In this document: positions 36,510 to 50,612 of the stretch, in pieces | Layout of the letters: each line of letters opens with the position of its first letter | How positions within the stretch are numbered: the first letter of the stretch is position 1 | From: Methylocystis echinoides | GTDB lineage: Bacteria; Pseudomonadota; Alphaproteobacteria; Rhizobiales; Beijerinckiaceae | Assembly (NCBI RefSeq): GCF_027923385.1 | Contig: NZ_BSEC01000006.1 | Location: 62,001 to 126,000, forward strand | Reading direction: 5' to 3' | Length of the DNA: 64,000 nucleotides | Position numbers and translations under genes: made by a program | Notes under the pieces: model-generated | Databases searched by the model: none | Told to the model about the DNA's origin: nothing | What the model saw: only the letters and a program-made list of their open reading frames with translations

Positions 36510-37157
36510 ATGACCACTGTTGATGACGAAGAAATTCTCGAGACCCGAAGGGTGCGCGAGGTTGCGGGTGTGTTTCACAAATCGGATGTCCTTGAGGACA
36601 CGATTGAATCCCTTTTGCTCGCGGGCTTCGACCGGTCAGACGTGGATATCATGGGTGAAGTTGAAGCCGTCAGACGCCGTCTCGGCCAGCTGTATATTCC
36701 ACCAGAGGAGCTTGCCGATGTGCCGGGAACACCGCGCCGTGCATTCGTCGCGCGAGATGACCTCGCATTGGCGACCGCAGGTGTCGCTGGAATTCTTTTC
36801 TATGTCGGCGCGGCGGCCACAGTAATGTCTATCGTCGCTTCCGGAGGAAGCCTCGCGGTTATAGCAGCGGCTGCGATGGCCGCCGGGACGGTTGGAGCGG
36901 GTGTCGGCGCGGCAGCGGTGCGGCTGCTCGGAAAAAGGCAGGCGGAGGAACTCGATCTCCAGCTGATGTCAGGGGGAATTGTGCTCTGGGTGCGCGTGCG
37001 AACGGCCGAAAAGGAAGCGGAAGCGCAGGAAATCCTAGCAAAGTTTGGCGCTGAAGCGATTCGTGTCCATGAGATAGATATCGCGAAGCGCCTCGAGGAC
37101 GTTCCGCTTGCGAATGTCCACCCGGACCCCTGGCTCGAAAAGGACGTGCGGAGTTAG
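36510..37157 (+). CDS. Membrane-associated general-stress-like protein
   Basis: This 215-residue protein has an N-terminal part, REVAGVFHKSDVLEDTIESL followed by LLAGFDRSDVDIMG, resembling the general stress protein 17M/YflT-type fold. The middle (about residues 85-135) is a glycine/alanine-rich double hydrophobic hairpin (AGVAGILFYVGAAATVM, AAAMAAGTVGAGVGAA), probably a membrane anchor or glycine zipper. A C-terminal mixed domain follows. The start at 36510 is preferred to the TTG at 36495. The function is unknown. It lies between usp and dnaK without an obvious box of its own. Confidence 0.65.
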   Translation: MTTVDDEEILETRRVREVAGVFHKSDVLEDTIESLLLAGFDRSDVDIMGEVEAVRRRLGQLYIPPEELADVPGTPRRAFVARDDLALATAGVAGILFYVGAAATVMSIVASGGSLAVIAAAAMAAGTVGAGVGAAAVRLLGKRQAEELDLQLMSGGIVLWVRVRTAEKEAEAQEILAKFGAEAIRVHEIDIAKRLEDVPLANVHPDPWLEKDVRS

Positions 37158-39369
<2,212 letters not shown>

Positions 39370-39443
39370 CAGTTGCGGGCCGCGCCGGATCGCGGCGTGC
39401 AAGCGGTCCTACAAAGCGCAGCCTGTATCGCCGCATCCGTTGA

Positions 39444-39990
39444 TCACTTGCCGCCTGTGACATCGAGAAATGTGCCGGTGCTGAAGGAGGCCTCGGCGCT
39501 TGCTAGCCAAGGATCGCTCGCGCAACCTCTTCGGACTGCCCGCCCCTGCCCATGGGGGATCGATCTTTGTCTCGATCCTAGTCCCGGCTCTCCCCCGCTG
39601 GCATGCATCCCAGTGTAGACGGGCCCCGGTCCGATGCAGTTGACGCGTATCCCGTCCCGAGCGACCTCCTTGGCAAGGCCGGTTGTGAACCTCTCGAAGG
39701 GCAGCCTTCGAGGCGGCGTAGTCCACATATTCGTTCGGACTTCGAGCCGGGGCGAGGCCGACGAGATGTTGATGAGCGCCCCGACCACTTTGGCGATGCG
39801 CTGGCACGGCTTGGTCGTTACCGTGCCGACCATCCGGATGTCGAAATGGCGGTCACGACGATTTCGTGCGTCGTTGAGGAATTGCGAGGTGGCGTCGATG
39901 TATCGATCCGACGGGGCGTCGTTAGGGAGGATGGGTGGCGCCAACATCGCGTCGTGCCGGTGCTGGATGATGTCGACACGCTGGTCATGA
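39444..39990 (-). pseudogene. Short-chain dehydrogenase/reductase remnant
   Basis: Fragments of an SDR in at least two frames. One frame has ALINISSASPRL, TGLAKEVARDGIRVNCIGPG and ASFSTGTFLDVTGGK. Another holds the catalytic SPNEYVDYAASKAAL. Several frameshifts separate them. The N-terminal nucleotide-binding part is unrecognisable and the upstream boundary is approximate. It is clearly a decayed gene, probably part of scrap between dnaK and hdeD. Confidence 0.75.
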
Positions 39991-40373
39991 GCCCGCGCTG
40001 TTCGCGAAGCGGCCGATCCTGAAGCCCGCCGATATCGAGCGGCATACTCTGCTCGCAAGCGAAACCCGCCCCGGCGATTGGGCGAACAGGCTCGATGCCG
40101 GCGCTCCCGCATCTTGTCCGACGCCCGCGCCAGATATTTGACCGATCCACGCGCCAGGCAGTGGAAGACGGGCTCGGCATCGGGGTCGGCCCGCTACCGA
40201 CGCTGGCGATCGACATCGCCAGTCGACGGCTGACGACGCCGCTGCCGGATATCCTCTTTCCGAGGACCGGTTATGTCTCAATCATCCCGCAGCAGGCCGA
40301 AAGCGGGAAGCATGCTGCCAGCTTCGTCGACTGGCTTGTCGGGGAGCCTCAGGGAGCGGTCGGCGATACTTGA
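39991..40373 (+). pseudogene. LysR-type regulator C-terminal remnant
   Basis: The reading LKPADIERHTLLASETRPGD shifts frame near 40100 to QAVEDGLGIGVGPLPTLAID and YVSIIPQQAESGKHAASFVDWL. These are the last third of a GcvA-like LysR substrate-binding domain. The helix-turn-helix half is absent. With the SDR scrap on the other strand it was probably once a regulator-enzyme pair. Confidence 0.65.
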
Positions 40374-40404
40374 CAAGCCCAGTCACCCCGCCGGCGCCCG
40401 CGAT

Positions 40405-41040
40405 TCAGAATAGTGCCGCTTCTTCGCGTCCAGACGTAGATGCCCCCGATGACTTTCGCAGCTTCACTCCGAGCGTGATGAGGACGACCCCGAGGATCGA
40501 GGCATAGATGCCGAGCAGCCAGCCCAGTGCGAGGAAGGTCTCAAACGGCCGCGTCACCAGAAGCCAAATGACGAGTATGCTGAGCGCGACGGAAAGAAGG
40601 CCGCTGATAAACAGCCAGACCTCGCCCTTAATTTCGTTTCTCAAGCGAATGGCAGCAGCTATTTCAAAAACACCTGAGAACATCGACCAGAACGCAATGC
40701 TCACCCATAGAAACGTTGCAAGCACCAGCGTGGCAACAAAGGGCGATACCACCACGACAATGCCGGTCAAGACGCCAAGCGCGCCGCTGAAGGCAAGCCA
40801 TCCCCATCGTTCCTCCTTACGGATCCGTCGAATGGCGGAGACGAGTTCGAACGCGCCGTCGACGAAGGAGTACGCACCGAATACGAGCGTCAGCGCGAGC
40901 AGAGAGTCTGCCGGCATTACGAAAGCGATTACGGCGATGATTAAAGCCAAAGCTCCGCGGAGTACAAAGACCCACCAGTTTTTCTGCAACGTGCAGATCA
41001 GAACTCCTGTTGCAGGCAGGGGAACGGTGTCTTGGTTCAT
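40405..41040 (-). CDS. hdeD: HdeD-family membrane protein
   Basis: This 211-residue inner membrane protein has six hydrophobic segments in three pairs, the HdeD plan (WWVFVLRGALALIIAVIAF, ALTLVFGAYSFVDGAFEL, GEVWLFISGLLSVALSILVI). In Escherichia coli HdeD contributes to acid resistance at high cell density, and an HdeD copy is standard in the heat-resistance locus. It lies next to yfdX on the same strand but 339 bases apart, so a shared transcript is uncertain. Confidence 0.88.
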   Translation of the reverse strand: MNQDTVPLPATGVLICTLQKNWWVFVLRGALALIIAVIAFVMPADSLLALTLVFGAYSFVDGAFELVSAIRRIRKEERWGWLAFSGALGVLTGIVVVVSPFVATLVLATFLWVSIAFWSMFSGVFEIAAAIRLRNEIKGEVWLFISGLLSVALSILVIWLLVTRPFETFLALGWLLGIYASILGVVLITLGVKLRKSSGASTSGREEAALF

Positions 41041-41379
41041 GTCGATTTCCTTTTTTGCATCGTCCTGACGTTTCCCCGGTTGGGTTTAGGCAAGACTCTG
41101 CGCGGGGCTGCCGCATCCGCGGGGAGTGGGAGTCGCTTGGCCGGCCGTATTATCGCTAGTTCCAGAGTACATCCCGCGGATGGGTCCGCTCGGTGCTTCC
41201 TTGGCATGCAGCTCTGCCACCTCCGCTTCGAGCAGTGTTTGCCGCTCGAAGCTATTTGGAGGTCTCGTTCCACGCGGAGCCAGAGTCCGAGCGAAGTGCT
41301 GCTTGAGCTACTGGCGGCCGAGCCATGTACGAATTTTAGGACGGGTGGAGGCGCCCCGGTCTGCCGAGCCGACGTTGCA
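41041..41379. other. Gap between hdeD and yfdX, no gene seen
   Basis: This is 339 bases upstream of hdeD and downstream of yfdX (both leftward). No recognisable coding frame, FNR-type box or clear terminator was found; the hdeD promoter should lie near 41050-41120. Confidence 0.4.
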
Positions 41380-42297
41380 TCAAAACAGGTCTGAGACCTG
41401 CTTCTTGATCCTGTCGAACCAGCCCTTGCCGCTCTTCCCGCCACTTGACTTCTGTTCGATCTCTTTGATCTGCTCGAATATCGGCTCGAAGTCCGCCTTC
41501 TTGCCGTAACCCAAAGCCTCCGCCATTCTGATCTGCTTCCGGGCTTCGTCGAGTTGCGCGGCGAGCGATTTGTTGCTCTCTTCCGAGCGCTTATCGTCTT
41601 CCGCGAGCTTTTCAGCATCTTTCAAAAGAACTTGCGCGCGCAGTACGGGCAGTGGCACGGCCACCTCCGTAATGACCAGCGTGTTCAGCGCCGCCTGAAG
41701 GGTGTCTTTTGCTTCATCCACCTTGCTCTTGGCGATGAGACTGGCCGCGGACTTGATCGCCGTAGGATAGGCAGCGAGTGGCAAATTCGTGGTCTGGAAC
41801 ACCACCTCGCTGGCGAGGTTACTGACCAAGGGGCGTGCCTTTTGAACTTCTCCGTCGCCGAGCAGTCTCCGCGCCTCCTTGATCGCGTCTTTTACGGCAT
41901 TGGGATCCGCGTATAGGTCGCGGATGACGACCCCGGTATCCACCGGCGCTAGTGCGAGCTTGGGGTCGCGCGCCAGGATAAGTTCCAGCTTCCCGGTAGC
42001 GACTTCAAGCGCCCCGAGGGCCTCTTGTGTCTTCTTGTCGCCGAGCAGCGCCAATGCCTTCTTCGTTTGGTCGAGCGCTGTCTCGGCGTCGACGACGATC
42101 TTCTTGCGTTCTTCTTCTGACCGTTTGGCGACGTCAGCATCCACTTCGGGTTGTGCTGACTTCGCCGTCGGCGATTGCTCCTGCGCCGGGTTCGCCTGAG
42201 ACTGGGACTGTTCCTGCCCACGGGCTGGAACCCCATGTGCGGCGACCAGGCTCAGCGCCGCCGCGGAAAGCAGTATACTTTTAAGATTGGTTGTCAT
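41380..42297 (-). CDS. yfdX: YfdX-family periplasmic protein
   Basis: This 305-residue exported protein has a signal peptide (LLSAAALSLVAAHGVPARG), a Gln/Ser-rich linker, then the YfdX helical domain (DAETALDQTKKALALLGD, ALEVATGKLELILARDP, VVIRDLYADPNAVKDAI). YfdX proteins are pH-sensitive oligomeric holdases of the periplasm, and two copies are typical of the heat-resistance locus; one is found here. The C-terminus is basic and Gly/Lys-rich. Its end is 339 bases from hdeD. Confidence 0.9.
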   Translation of the reverse strand: MTTNLKSILLSAAALSLVAAHGVPARGQEQSQSQANPAQEQSPTAKSAQPEVDADVAKRSEEERKKIVVDAETALDQTKKALALLGDKKTQEALGALEVATGKLELILARDPKLALAPVDTGVVIRDLYADPNAVKDAIKEARRLLGDGEVQKARPLVSNLASEVVFQTTNLPLAAYPTAIKSAASLIAKSKVDEAKDTLQAALNTLVITEVAVPLPVLRAQVLLKDAEKLAEDDKRSEESNKSLAAQLDEARKQIRMAEALGYGKKADFEPIFEQIKEIEQKSSGGKSGKGWFDRIKKQVSDLF

Positions 42298-42810
42298 TGA
42301 TGATCTCCCTTGTTGCAGCGTGGTTGAATCAGCGCGGGCTCACGGTTGCACCGGCAATCGCTACGGATCTGCACATCGGCCTCAACCTGATGCGTCAGGT
42401 CCAGCTCACGGTCCCTTTCTCTTGGCGGGCAGGCGCCGCGGAGCTGTCGGCAGACAAAGAGCATTGATGGCAACTCCGCCTCCGACCGACACTGACAATC
42501 GACAGTTTTTCGCGAGATACGGCGCTCGAAGCGCGGACGGCTGTTTCCGAAGGCCCGCTCACGCGGCGTGACAGGGGGCGCTCCACGGATTGCAGCCTGC
42601 CTGCCCCTGAAGGTCGGACGTTTGTTTTCCTGCCAAGTGGCGGTTCGTCGCGAGAGCAGCTTCGTGCTGAATCTGCGTCCACATCGAAAACTGACGCCTG
42701 TCAGCGCGCGCCATCATGCCCGGCGTAGCGTGGTTACGCCGTAAGTTGCGGAGGACCGACCAGGGGCCTCGCAGCGCGGCCATGCTCAATTGGCAGAAGG
42801 AAATAGAACA
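42298..42810 (+). promoter_or_regulatory. Divergent yfdX / BON region with FNR/FixK-type box
   Basis: This is 513 bases without a gene. TGACGCCTGTCA at 42692-42703 (one asymmetric position) is followed after 22 bases by TAGCGT (42726-42731), one base short of the usual 23. The BON gene starts at 42811. A related symmetric sequence with only two central bases, CCTGATGCGTCAGG, lies near 42390 on the yfdX side. Confidence 0.45.
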
Positions 42811-43464
42811 ATGAGATCTGACAGTGACATCAAGCGCGACGTGGAATTCGAGCTGAAGTGGGACCCCGACATCGACGCCACCGACATCGGCGTTGCGGTC
42901 AAGTCCGGCGTCGTGACGCTCACGGGTTTCGTCCGCAGCTATCTGCAAAAGTACGAAGCAGAGCGGGCCGCAAAGCGTGTGTCCGGAGTTCTCGGGCTGG
43001 CGAACGACATCGAAGTGCGGCTTCCCACCGAGAGTCAGCGTACGGATCCAGAGCTGGCGCGCGACGCCGTTGCCGCGATCAAGACCGAGCTCCCCTACGC
43101 GCACGAAAATATCAAGGTGCTGGTGAAGACTGGCTGGGCAACGCTTGAGGGCACCGTCGAATGGGACTACCAGCGCACGCGCGCTGAACGTGCGGTCCGG
43201 GCACTGAAAGGCATAAAGGGTATCAGTAACCTGATCACGCTGAAGCCCCGCGTCGCGCCGTCCGAAATCAAGTCGAAGATCGAGGATGCGTTCAAGCGGA
43301 GCGCCGAGATTGACGCCAATCGGATCGTTGTGACCGCAAATGGCGGCGAAGTGACGCTCACGGGCGCGGTTCGCTCGTGGGCCGAACGCCAGGAGGCCGA
43401 GCGGGCCGCCTGGCGCGCACCTGGTGTGACGAAGGTGGACAACCGCATCACCATTGCTCCCTGA
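42811..43464 (+). CDS. BON-domain protein (three BON domains, OsmY-like)
   Basis: This 217-residue protein has three BON repeats, each with the V-x-V-x-x-G-x-V-T-L-T/E-G strand: [28 protein letters not shown] and [14 protein letters not shown]. There is no clear signal peptide, unlike periplasmic OsmY, so it may be cytosolic. BON domains are thought to bind phospholipids or matrix in osmotic stress. AAGGAAA precedes the ATG. A strong terminator hairpin follows at 43480. Confidence 0.9.
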   Translation: MRSDSDIKRDVEFELKWDPDIDATDIGVAVKSGVVTLTGFVRSYLQKYEAERAAKRVSGVLGLANDIEVRLPTESQRTDPELARDAVAAIKTELPYAHENIKVLVKTGWATLEGTVEWDYQRTRAERAVRALKGIKGISNLITLKPRVAPSEIKSKIEDAFKRSAEIDANRIVVTANGGEVTLTGAVRSWAERQEAERAAWRAPGVTKVDNRITIAP

Positions 43465-43479
43465 CGCAATCCAATGAGT

Positions 43480-43517
43480 AAGCGGAGAGCGGCTATGCAC
43501 CATCCCGCTCTCCGCTT
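43480..43517 (+). terminator. Terminator hairpin after BON gene
   Basis: AAGCGGAGAGCGG at 43480-43492 pairs perfectly with CCGCTCTCCGCTT at 43505-43517 (13 bp). It sits 16 bases after the BON stop and is probably the transcript end. Confidence 0.7.
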
Positions 43518-43859
43518 GTCGGAAACCTGAGTGCGACGAAAGTGTGACAAAGCGAAGGTTCCCGGGCGCCCTCGGTAGGCTCGGTAGCAATCGCAAGCCC
43601 AGAATCTTTCCATGCAGGTGATCGACCTTCGTGGATCCCAATCACCGTGGGACATCGAGCACGACGTCCAAGGCCGGCGCCGAGGTCCCTCTGGAAACGC
43701 CCGAAGATGGACATAGCCTCCTGTCGAAGGGGTCTGCGCGCAGCTCAAACCACGTTCTCTCGACGCGAGGTCGCACGCCTTACCGATTTGATCGGCTGAA
43801 ACCGCCCTCTTGCGAGTTCCTCCATTCAGAATGGATCGAGCTATCCCCAAGGGAGACGC
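43518..43859. other. Gap upstream of the LuxR-type solo, no gene seen
   Basis: This is 342 bases. No coding frame is recognised on either strand and no FNR-type box. The promoter of the LuxR-type gene should be in the right half. Confidence 0.4.
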
Positions 43860-44609
43860 ATGAAAAAGGAGGAACGGAAGGTGCCCGACCGATTCAACCA
43901 AACAGTGGGCTTTATCGAAGCAGTCGAGAAAGCGCAGAGCGCGATAGAAGTCGAAGCGTGTCTACTCGCATTTGCTGCGACCTTTGGTTTCACATCTGTG
44001 TTTGGCGGCATCGTTCCGTTGCGGCCGGTCCCGCTAGACGAAATGCCAAAACGCATTTTGTTCCAGCGATTTCCGGAAGGTTGGGCGGAGCGATACAACG
44101 ATAGCGGCTATGTACTACGTGACCCCATCGTCTCGCGGTTACTGTATGACCGGGCGCCGTTTGCATGGTCTGATGCCTACAGGACTGATAGAGAACGGGA
44201 GAACGTCAAACTGATAAGCGGAGAGGCGACAGAGTTCGGGCTCCGGGACGGCTACGTCGTTCCAATTCCAACGATCGAAGGTGACCTTGCCGCCGTTTCT
44301 TTCGGAGGTCCGGCGAACGCTATCGAGCCTAGCGAGGTTGCTGCGCTTAATTTCGCTGCAAGCTACGCGGTTGGGAGCTATCTCCATCACCGAATCGCAC
44401 GCAGACGACTCTCCGCAGCTTTGACCCCCCGAGAGTCCGACTGTCTTTTATGGGCGGGGGAAGGAAAAACGGATTGGGAGATTTCGGTTATTCTAGGCAT
44501 CTCCCGCGCAACGGTTTTGAAGCACGTTGCCGCCGCGCGCGAGAAGCTCGGAGCGGTAAATAAGGCGCACGCCATTGCGACGGCGATCCGAATCAAACTC
44601 CTCGCGTAA
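43860..44609 (+). CDS. LuxR/TraR-type autoinducer-binding regulator (solo)
   Basis: This 249-residue protein has an N-terminal autoinducer-binding domain with the pocket pattern kept: WAERYNDSGYVLRDPI (Trp, Tyr, Asp) and PFAWSDAY (Trp). The C-terminal LuxR helix-turn-helix is LTPRESDCLLWAGEGKTDWE and ISRATVLKHV. No luxI-type synthase is in the window, so it is a solo. Its place between the island and the virD4/virB genes recalls TraR, which couples conjugation to cell density. Target genes are not known. Confidence 0.88.
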   Translation: MKKEERKVPDRFNQTVGFIEAVEKAQSAIEVEACLLAFAATFGFTSVFGGIVPLRPVPLDEMPKRILFQRFPEGWAERYNDSGYVLRDPIVSRLLYDRAPFAWSDAYRTDRERENVKLISGEATEFGLRDGYVVPIPTIEGDLAAVSFGGPANAIEPSEVAALNFAASYAVGSYLHHRIARRRLSAALTPRESDCLLWAGEGKTDWEISVILGISRATVLKHVAAAREKLGAVNKAHAIATAIRIKLLA

Positions 44610-44755
44610 AACCATGGCAGCGTCTGAGAATTGATAAGACGCACGACTCAGCGAAATGAATTAGCGACGTAAGGGAGCTTTTGAGTCTGTCGCTGCCCGG
44701 GCTCTTAGAAGCATCTAGCGTCCCTCGCGGCGCGCTCTGTAGCCGCCTCAAAGCC

Positions 44756-46614
44756 TCAGCGCTCTTCTTCTCCGAACGCACCATGTAGTTCTTTAAGGGT
44801 CTGCTCTGCCTGATGAAGCCTGGGTCCAGGTGCATCCACTACGATATTGATCATTGCCGCGAAATCGTCGTCCTGGTCGGCGGCCGCCGCCGCAAGGATC
44901 TCCCGCACATCGCAGGTCTCTCCCGGAGGAGCGGTGGGCCCGGCGCCGAGCGCGAGCGCCTTGCGGGGCTGCGGCCGCGCCGGCGCCCGCGCCGTGGTTA
45001 GAACAAGCGGCGCAGGGGCTTCCTTCGCGGCAGCTCGGGGCTTCTTTGCCTTCGGCGCGCTGGATTGAGCCGGGCGGCGGGACGAGGCTTTGCGGGATCG
45101 CGCCGCTGCGGCGGCAGCGGCCGCCTCCGTTGGCTCCGGATCTGACGTCTCGGGAGCGGGGTTGATCGCGCCCTGAAGGGACTCGTCCTGCCACACCCTC
45201 AATCTCGGCAGAAGCGGCGGGGCGCTCTTCGCGCGCTCGTAGTAACCGCGATATGGCTTGTCCAAATAGTGCCTGATCTTCGTCAGCTCGAACGACGGAG
45301 AATTTTTTACCATCAGGATGGACAGGCGCGCCGACATTTCCCGTAGCTCGAGCGGGCTGCGCAGCGGGCGCGGCGTGTAGTGCGGCGACCAGACTCGCGG
45401 CGCGAAAATGCCCTGGCTCGGCCGCTGGATCGGCGTCTTATAGACTTGCGTGGTCTCACCAAGCATTTCGGAAACGAAGTCCGAAGTCTCAAGATCGTTG
45501 ATCTGGATGAACAGCTTGATCTGCGAGCCAGAGACTGTGGTGATGCGGGTGTTCTTGCCGTAAAGCTCGTCGAGCTGCGCGAGGTCCTGCATGACGATTG
45601 CCATCCGAAAGCCATATCCGGCGCTGATGGTGATCTTGGAAATCAGCGAATCCATTCGGCCGACGTGATAGAACTCGTCGAGCATCAGCAGAACCTGATG
45701 CGGCTCGTCGTCGCCGGGAATCTTGACCATCAGAAGGTCGTGGATTTGCTGGAACAAGATGCGAATGAGGGGCCGGAAGATTGAAAGCTCGGCGATCGTG
45801 CATCCGATGAAGATTGTCATCGGCGTGCGCCGCAGCTCCCGGATGTCGAAGTCCGAGGTTTCCGTCGCGGCCGAGATGAGACCGTTGTTCCAAAGGCTCA
45901 TCGCCATGTTGACGTTGAAGACCGCGCTGTTGCGCGTCTCCGGCTCGAGCGCGATGTATTGATTGAAGCTGTCGACCACCCATGTCGGCAGATTTTGTCG
46001 CTCGGTGCGGACGATGGCCCGCAGCACCGTCGAGATGTCCTTCCCGGTGGTCGTCATACGGGCCACCGTGCGCATGTGCTGAGCGCCCTCGATCAGCGGC
46101 GAGGAAAGCACATAGCCGATCAGGGCGGAGAGCAAGAGCCGACCGGCGCCGGCCCAAGTGTCGTCGGCCTTTTCTGGAATGACGAAGGAGGCGACCACGA
46201 GACAGTCGGTAGCCATGCGCTCGTCGCGGCGCACGAAGTCGAGAGGATTGTAGCGGTGTGTGTCGTTCGATCCCGGCGAGAACATGAAAACCTTATTGCC
46301 CATCGCCGTGCGATGGTTGGCGAGGGCCTCGAAGTTCTCGCGCTTCGGGTCGAAGAAGACTGCCGAACCTTGCCACACATAACCATTGGGCAGGACGAAG
46401 CCCGTCCCTTTGCCGGACCGCGATGGTCCGACCACGAGGATATGCGCAGGTTCGTCGGAACGGATGGTGACACCACTGAGCAATCCGAGGACGATTCCAC
46501 GTTTGCTGGTCAAACCCCGCTTCGCCGCTTCCATCAGATTGCCGAAGCGAGCCGCTCCGTACGGCATCTGTCGACGGTTGATGTAGGCGAAGAGCGCGCC
46601 GGCCAGGCCAAGGG
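44756..46614 (-). pseudogene. virD4: VirD4/TraG coupling protein, 3' part (split by IS21)
   Basis: The frame is open into IS21 copy 2. It has the third membrane-proximal part GLAGALFAYINRR, the Walker A loop VVGPSRSGKGTGFVLPNG, SAVFFDPKRENFEAL and Walker B LLMLDEFYHVG, all of the type IV coupling protein family. The C-terminal 150 residues are Ala/Pro/Lys-rich. The N-terminal membrane part is at 49293-49578. Removing the IS and one target duplication gives an unbroken 714-residue protein reading VALGLAGALF across the joint. The cut separates the membrane anchor from the ATPase, so the coupling protein is very probably not functional. Confidence 0.92.
46608..46614. repeat. Target site duplication CCAAGGG, left copy (IS21 copy 2)
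   Basis: CCAAGGG abuts the left end of copy 2 and recurs at 49286-49292. It differs from the duplication of copy 1. Confidence 0.88.
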
Positions 46615-46753
46615 TATGGGGCGACAATCAGGATGAGAACGGCGCGTCAATCTGGATGAGAAGCGGCAGCCGGATTTTTGAATGATTGTCGCTGGCGCGC
46701 TGCTTGGCAAGCGGTAATTGACGCGGAGCGACAATCAGGATGGGCGGCGCGCG

Positions 46754-49146
<2,393 letters not shown>

Positions 49147-49176
49147 TCAACCGCCAGACGGCGCGTGAAGCGCGCC

Positions 49177-49237
49177 CGCCGATGGGGGTGGTCCTAAGGT
49201 CGGGCTCCGCCCTCCCTCAGGACCACCCCCATCGGCG
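49177..49237. terminator. Strong hairpin upstream of istA (copy 2)
   Basis: The same 19-bp perfect inverted repeat as in copy 1 (49177-49195 and 49219-49237). Because virD4 lies downstream in the virB operon, this stem may also stop transcription arriving from virB11. Confidence 0.5.
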
Positions 49238-49285
49238 TTCTCATCGTGATTGACGCTGGATTCTCATCCTGATCGCCGCGCCGCA

Positions 49286-49292
49286 CCAAGGG
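49286..49292. repeat. Target site duplication CCAAGGG, right copy (IS21 copy 2)
   Basis: This is the direct repeat of 46608-46614 and marks the right insertion boundary. Confidence 0.88.
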
Positions 49293-49578
49293 CGACCACT
49301 GCGGCGGCGGCGTATCCGGCACGGATGAGTGCCTCGGCCCGCGTCGGCGGATACACCAGCCGCTCATAAAAATGGCGCCATGCCACCAGGAAAAAGTCGG
49401 CGGAGCGGTCGGCATTCTGCATCGCGAACAGCGCCCAGCGGCTGGCGCCCTCGCTCGGGAACCGGTGGGGCGCCCAGCGCAGCGCGACCACCACCTCATA
49501 CGCCAGGCTCCACAACAAGCAGAACGCCAGAAGCACGAGAAGCCCGATGCCGATGCGGAATGCGATGATGCGGCTCAT
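49293..49578 (-). pseudogene. virD4: VirD4/TraG coupling protein, 5' part (split by IS21)
   Basis: It starts at the ATG at 49578, overlapping the virB11 stop by 4 bases. It encodes the membrane anchor: a first hydrophobic segment (IGIGLLVLLAFCLLWSLAYE), a periplasmic loop, and the start of a second (IRAGYAAAAVVALG) where the IS lies. Read-through into the element adds only a few foreign residues (AARRSG) before a stop. Confidence 0.88.
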
Positions 49579-50612
49579 CGGTCATACCTCGCGGCGTGCT
49601 CGCGTCGCCAGTCGGACATGCGCGAGAAATAGATCTCGGATGTGCCGCGCCAGCCGCCAACCTTGGTTTGTTGAACCACGATCGGAAGAACGGACTTGAT
49701 GTACGCGATGATCTCGTCACGCCGCAGACCAAGCCCGGCCTGCATCACCATCAGCGCCAGCTGTTCGAAGGCGCCGGCCGAACTGTCCGCATGGACCGTC
49801 GTGATGCTGCCGGGATGTCCCGTATTGATCGCGCGCAGAAACGAATAGGCTTCGGCGCCGCGGATCTCGCCGAGAAAAATGCGGTCCGGTCGCAGCCGCA
49901 TGGAAGCTTGCAGGAGCATTTCGACCGTAACTCGGGCTTCGCCCTGGTCCCCCTTCGAGGCCACCAAGGGAAGGTAGTTCTTCTGGATCGGATTGACCTC
50001 ACGCGTGTCCTCAATCGTGATGATGCGCTCGTCGGCCGGCACTTCCTTGAGTATCGCGTTCAGGAACGTCGTCTTTCCGGAGCTTGTCCCTCCCGAAAGC
50101 AGGATCGAATATCGACTGACAACGGCCAGCTTGATAAAGTCCTCGATGCGGCCTGCGTCGAGATGCTCGCACAGGCGGCGATCGACGTCGGACAAGGCGC
50201 CCTCTTCGGCCATCGCGACCTTGTCGAACGATCCCATGCGGCGATAATCGTCGAGCCGCATCTCCTTGATGACCTGCTTGCGGATGGCAAACGCACCGCC
50301 CGAGGTCGTCGCTGGGGGAATGACGCCTTGGAAGCGCTCCCCCGTTGGCAAGGCCGCGGACAGGAGCGGATGTTCTTCGTTGACGCTTTGCCCCGAATGA
50401 CCCGCGACGCGCTCGGCCAAGTGGCGGATCGCGTGTTCGCTGAGCGCTGGCACCTCGTGCCTTTCCATCGCCGATTGTCCAAACCGTTCGACCCAGACTT
50501 CCCCAGGCCCATTGGCGCAGATCTCGACGACTTGGTCGTCCTCGAGCCAAGGTCGGATCGGCTCCAGCGCGCGATCAATGAAGACCGTCAGGCTTCGCGC
50601 CACTACGCTCAC
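49575..50612 (-). CDS. virB11: T4SS traffic ATPase VirB11
   Basis: This 345-residue hexameric ATPase powers pilus assembly and DNA transfer. An N-terminal domain (VVEICANGPGEVWVERFG) precedes the RecA-like domain with Walker A LLSGGTSSGKTTFLNA at about residues 172-187, the Asp box ITIEDTREV and a Walker B region RIFLGEIRGAEAY. Length is normal. The gene starts 38 bases inside the end of virB10 and overlaps virD4. Confidence 0.95.
   Translation of the reverse strand: MSVVARSLTVFIDRALEPIRPWLEDDQVVEICANGPGEVWVERFGQSAMERHEVPALSEHAIRHLAERVAGHSGQSVNEEHPLLSAALPTGERFQGVIPPATTSGGAFAIRKQVIKEMRLDDYRRMGSFDKVAMAEEGALSDVDRRLCEHLDAGRIEDFIKLAVVSRYSILLSGGTSSGKTTFLNAILKEVPADERIITIEDTREVNPIQKNYLPLVASKGDQGEARVTVEMLLQASMRLRPDRIFLGEIRGAEAYSFLRAINTGHPGSITTVHADSSAGAFEQLALMVMQAGLGLRRDEIIAYIKSVLPIVVQQTKVGGWRGTSEIYFSRMSDWRREHAARYDR

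Noticed and set aside
42380..42400. CCTGATGCGTCAGG as a further FNR-type box before yfdX
   Set aside because: The symmetry is perfect apart from one base but the half-sites are two bases apart instead of four, which does not fit the other sites.
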